Shown in pieces: positions 62,502-64,000 of a DNA stretch of 64,000 nt (position 1 is its first letter; each line of letters begins with the position of its first letter). Source of the stretch: Nitrincola sp048264025. Its GTDB lineage: Bacteria; Pseudomonadota; Gammaproteobacteria; Pseudomonadales; Balneatricaceae. The stretch is taken from assembly GCF_048264025.1 (NCBI RefSeq), contig NZ_JBLXDN010000018.1:8829-72828 (forward strand), given 5' to 3'. The notes below the pieces were generated by a model. The model was given only the letters and a program-made list of their open reading frames with translations, was not told where the DNA came from and did no database searches. A program made the position numbers and the translations under genes.

Positions 62502-63838
62502 TGGTTACAATTCACCCGCTGATCTGGGTGTCCTGGGGATCAATTCTATTTATTTCAGCCTTGTTGCTGTGGCTGAGCAGACACAGCAAACAAGTTGTGC
62601 AACAACAATTGCAACATCAACTGGTCCGTGAACAGGTTGAGAGACAGGCGGTCCAGGAGCAACTGGATAAAGCGGATATCGAGCTGGATGGATTAAAGCT
62701 GGAGTTATTACGGGTGCGTGAACAGAATGCGCGCCTCACCACGCAGATGGAAGAGCGTCAACGTTTTCATGCTGAGCAGTTGGCGCTGTTACAGAACAAT
62801 CGTGAACAGCTTAAACAAGAATTCGAAACCCTGGCTAATGAGGTACTGGAACGTAAAGGGGAGAGTTTCCGTAAACTCAGTCAGCAGGGTATACAGCAAT
62901 TACTTAACCCTTTGCATCAGGATATGAAGGGGTTTCGTGAAAAGGTCGAGTCGATCCATACCGAAGACCTGAAGCAACGCAGTGAGTTGAAAACCGAACT
63001 GATCCATCTGCAACAACTGAATCAGGCCATTACCGGACAAGCCGAAAAGCTGACCAATGCATTGCAAGGGCAGAAAAAAGTGCAGGGCAACTGGGGTGAG
63101 CTGATTCTGGAAAATGTGCTCGATAGTGCCGGTCTGCGTGCCGGGAAAGATTATCGCCGTGAAGTCAGCTTTAATACCGAAGACGGTCGCCGCCGGCCCG
63201 ACGTGGTGATCTATCTGCCAGAAGACAAGCACCTGATTATCGATGCCAAAACCTCACTGGCGGCCTATACCCGCTATGTGAATGCTGAAACAGACACCGA
63301 GCGTCAGTTTGCCTTGAGTGAGCATGCCGCCGCCGTTAGTGCGCGGATCCGTGAGTTGTCTGATAAACGCTATTACCAGTTGCCGGGCTTGAACACTCCC
63401 GAAATAGTGGTGATGTTTATACCAGTCGAGTCGGCTTATGTGGAAGCCTTGCGCTTTGATCAGACGCTGTATCAGCGAGCTATAGAAAGTAATGTACTGG
63501 TGGCAACGCCAACAACCTTGCTGACCAGTCTGAATATTGTTCGCCAACTCTGGCGCTTTGAAGATCAGAGTCGACATACCGCTGAGCTGGCACGCCGTGC
63601 AGAGCGCTTCTATAACAAGCTGCGGGTCTTTCTGGATAGTATGCAGGGCATTGGTGTGCAGTTGGATAAAGCCAAAGAAACCTATGACAAGGCGTTTTCA
63701 CAACTCTATTCCGGTCGCGGAAACTTAATACGTCAGGCCGCCGAGTTTAAGGAATTAGGTGTGTCGGTACAGCAGGAATTGGATGCCGAATTAGTAGATA
63801 AAGCCCGGTTAGAATTAGGATGTGAAAAGGATGTGTAG
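62501..63838 (+). CDS. rmuC: DNA recombination protein RmuC
   Basis: The 445-residue protein has an N-terminal membrane anchor (~10-28), a long coiled coil (~35-190), and a C-terminal nuclease-like domain (NWGELILENVLDSAGL; RRRPDVVIYLP; LIIDAKTSL). RmuC limits inversions at short repeats in E. coli. It overlaps the channel gene by one base. The stop codon lies in the first REP unit. Confidence 0.94.
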   Translation: MVTIHPLIWVSWGSILFISALLLWLSRHSKQVVQQQLQHQLVREQVERQAVQEQLDKADIELDGLKLELLRVREQNARLTTQMEERQRFHAEQLALLQNNREQLKQEFETLANEVLERKGESFRKLSQQGIQQLLNPLHQDMKGFREKVESIHTEDLKQRSELKTELIHLQQLNQAITGQAEKLTNALQGQKKVQGNWGELILENVLDSAGLRAGKDYRREVSFNTEDGRRRPDVVIYLPEDKHLIIDAKTSLAAYTRYVNAETDTERQFALSEHAAAVSARIRELSDKRYYQLPGLNTPEIVVMFIPVESAYVEALRFDQTLYQRAIESNVLVATPTTLLTSLNIVRQLWRFEDQSRHTAELARRAERFYNKLRVFLDSMQGIGVQLDKAKETYDKAFSQLYSGRGNLIRQAAEFKELGVSVQQELDAELVDKARLELGCEKDV

Positions 63839-63931
63839 GAGCCCGGTGGAATCGTAGGAGCCCGGTCTCCGGGCGAGGTGGTTAAGATTGTAGGAGCCCG
63901 CTCTGCGGGCGAGGTGGCTAATTGTAGGAAA
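63834..63931 (+). repeat. REP cluster (GTAGGAGCCCGCTCTGCGGGC type)
   Basis: Two full units (63852-63881, TCGTAGGAGCCCGGTCTCC...; 63889-63917, TGTAGGAGCCCGCTCTGCGG...) and two partial ones (63834-63849; 63922-63931) form a cluster. They have the 5' GTAGGAG head and GC-rich stem of the pseudomonad-type REPs that are moved by REP-associated tyrosine transposases. This family differs from the GGGTACTGACCCC repeat. Confidence 0.85.
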
Positions 63932-63935
63932 TAAG

Positions 63936-64000
63936 ATGGACCCGCCCCCCTAACAATGTGCCATGCTTAATCTGTAGAGAAAGCAAACCGGCATCTGAGT
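63936..64000. other. Possible insertion-sequence end at the window edge
   Basis: TGGACCCGCCCCCC begins just after the REP cluster and resembles the terminal bases of IS3-family elements such as IS2. No transposase is visible because the window ends here. Confidence 0.25.

Overview
The window looks like a chromosomal segment of a moderate-GC, metabolically versatile gammaproteobacterium, possibly an aquatic or marine member of the Oceanospirillales/Pseudomonadales type. That is judged from protein resemblance, the tripartite tricarboxylate transporters, the OsmC-YcaO fusion, HrpB, RmuC and a DmpR-type phenol regulon; no rRNA or other taxonomic marker is present. No tRNA, rRNA, CRISPR array or complete insertion sequence was seen.

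Left end (1-3515): an AT-rich, apparently acquired segment. It holds the 5' part of a large PHP-domain/SMC-like ATPase gene that runs off the window, and an 884-bp unit with the anatomy of an integron gene cassette (one membrane-protein gene, an attC-like site, matching recombination boxes at both ends). No integrase is visible.

3516-14692: hrpB and a divergent OsmC-YcaO fusion gene, a DUF418 membrane protein, a NarL/DesK-type two-component system, a GAF/GGDEF/EAL cyclic-di-GMP protein and a small methyltransferase.

14726-34073: three solute-uptake clusters. A TctABC importer sits with a GntR/HutC regulator and a divergent amidohydrolase. A PotABCD-like ABC importer is divergent from an MBL-fold hydrolase, LacI regulator and inositol-monophosphatase-like protein. 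A Ugp-like ABC importer follows a DeoR regulator and is co-transcribed with an EEP-fold hydrolase and a HAD phosphatase. Both ABC clusters pair a candidate phosphodiesterase with a candidate phosphatase, so stepwise use of imported phosphodiesters is a reasonable hypothesis. A radical-SAM gene under a perfect LexA box follows.

34397-49321: a complete phenol meta-cleavage regulon. A sigma-54 (-24/-12) promoter precedes dmpKLMNOPQBCDEFGH, an outer-membrane protein gene and dmpI; the convergent dmpR-type activator lies at the far end. Together the products hydroxylate phenol to catechol, open the ring, and convert the product by hydrolytic and oxalocrotonate branches to pyruvate and acetyl-CoA. 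DmpR keeps the residues that bind phenol and zinc in MopR/DmpR.

49647-58526: a sugar-acid (glucarate/galactarate-type) module: KdgD-like dehydratase, FadR-type regulator, alpha-ketoglutarate semialdehyde dehydrogenase, an AEC transporter, a convergent 2-hydroxyacid dehydrogenase, and a divergent TctCBA importer. Both divergent promoters carry the same 17-bp operator-like sequence in the same position relative to -35 and -10. 58603-63838: a DUF3617 protein, a large MscK-like mechanosensitive channel and RmuC, then a cluster of REP sequences and a possible insertion-sequence end.

A palindromic repeat with the core GGGTACTGACCCC occurs at ten intergenic places, nearly all at operon ends. It probably serves as a terminator, and it supplies the last codons and the stop codon of at least one protein.
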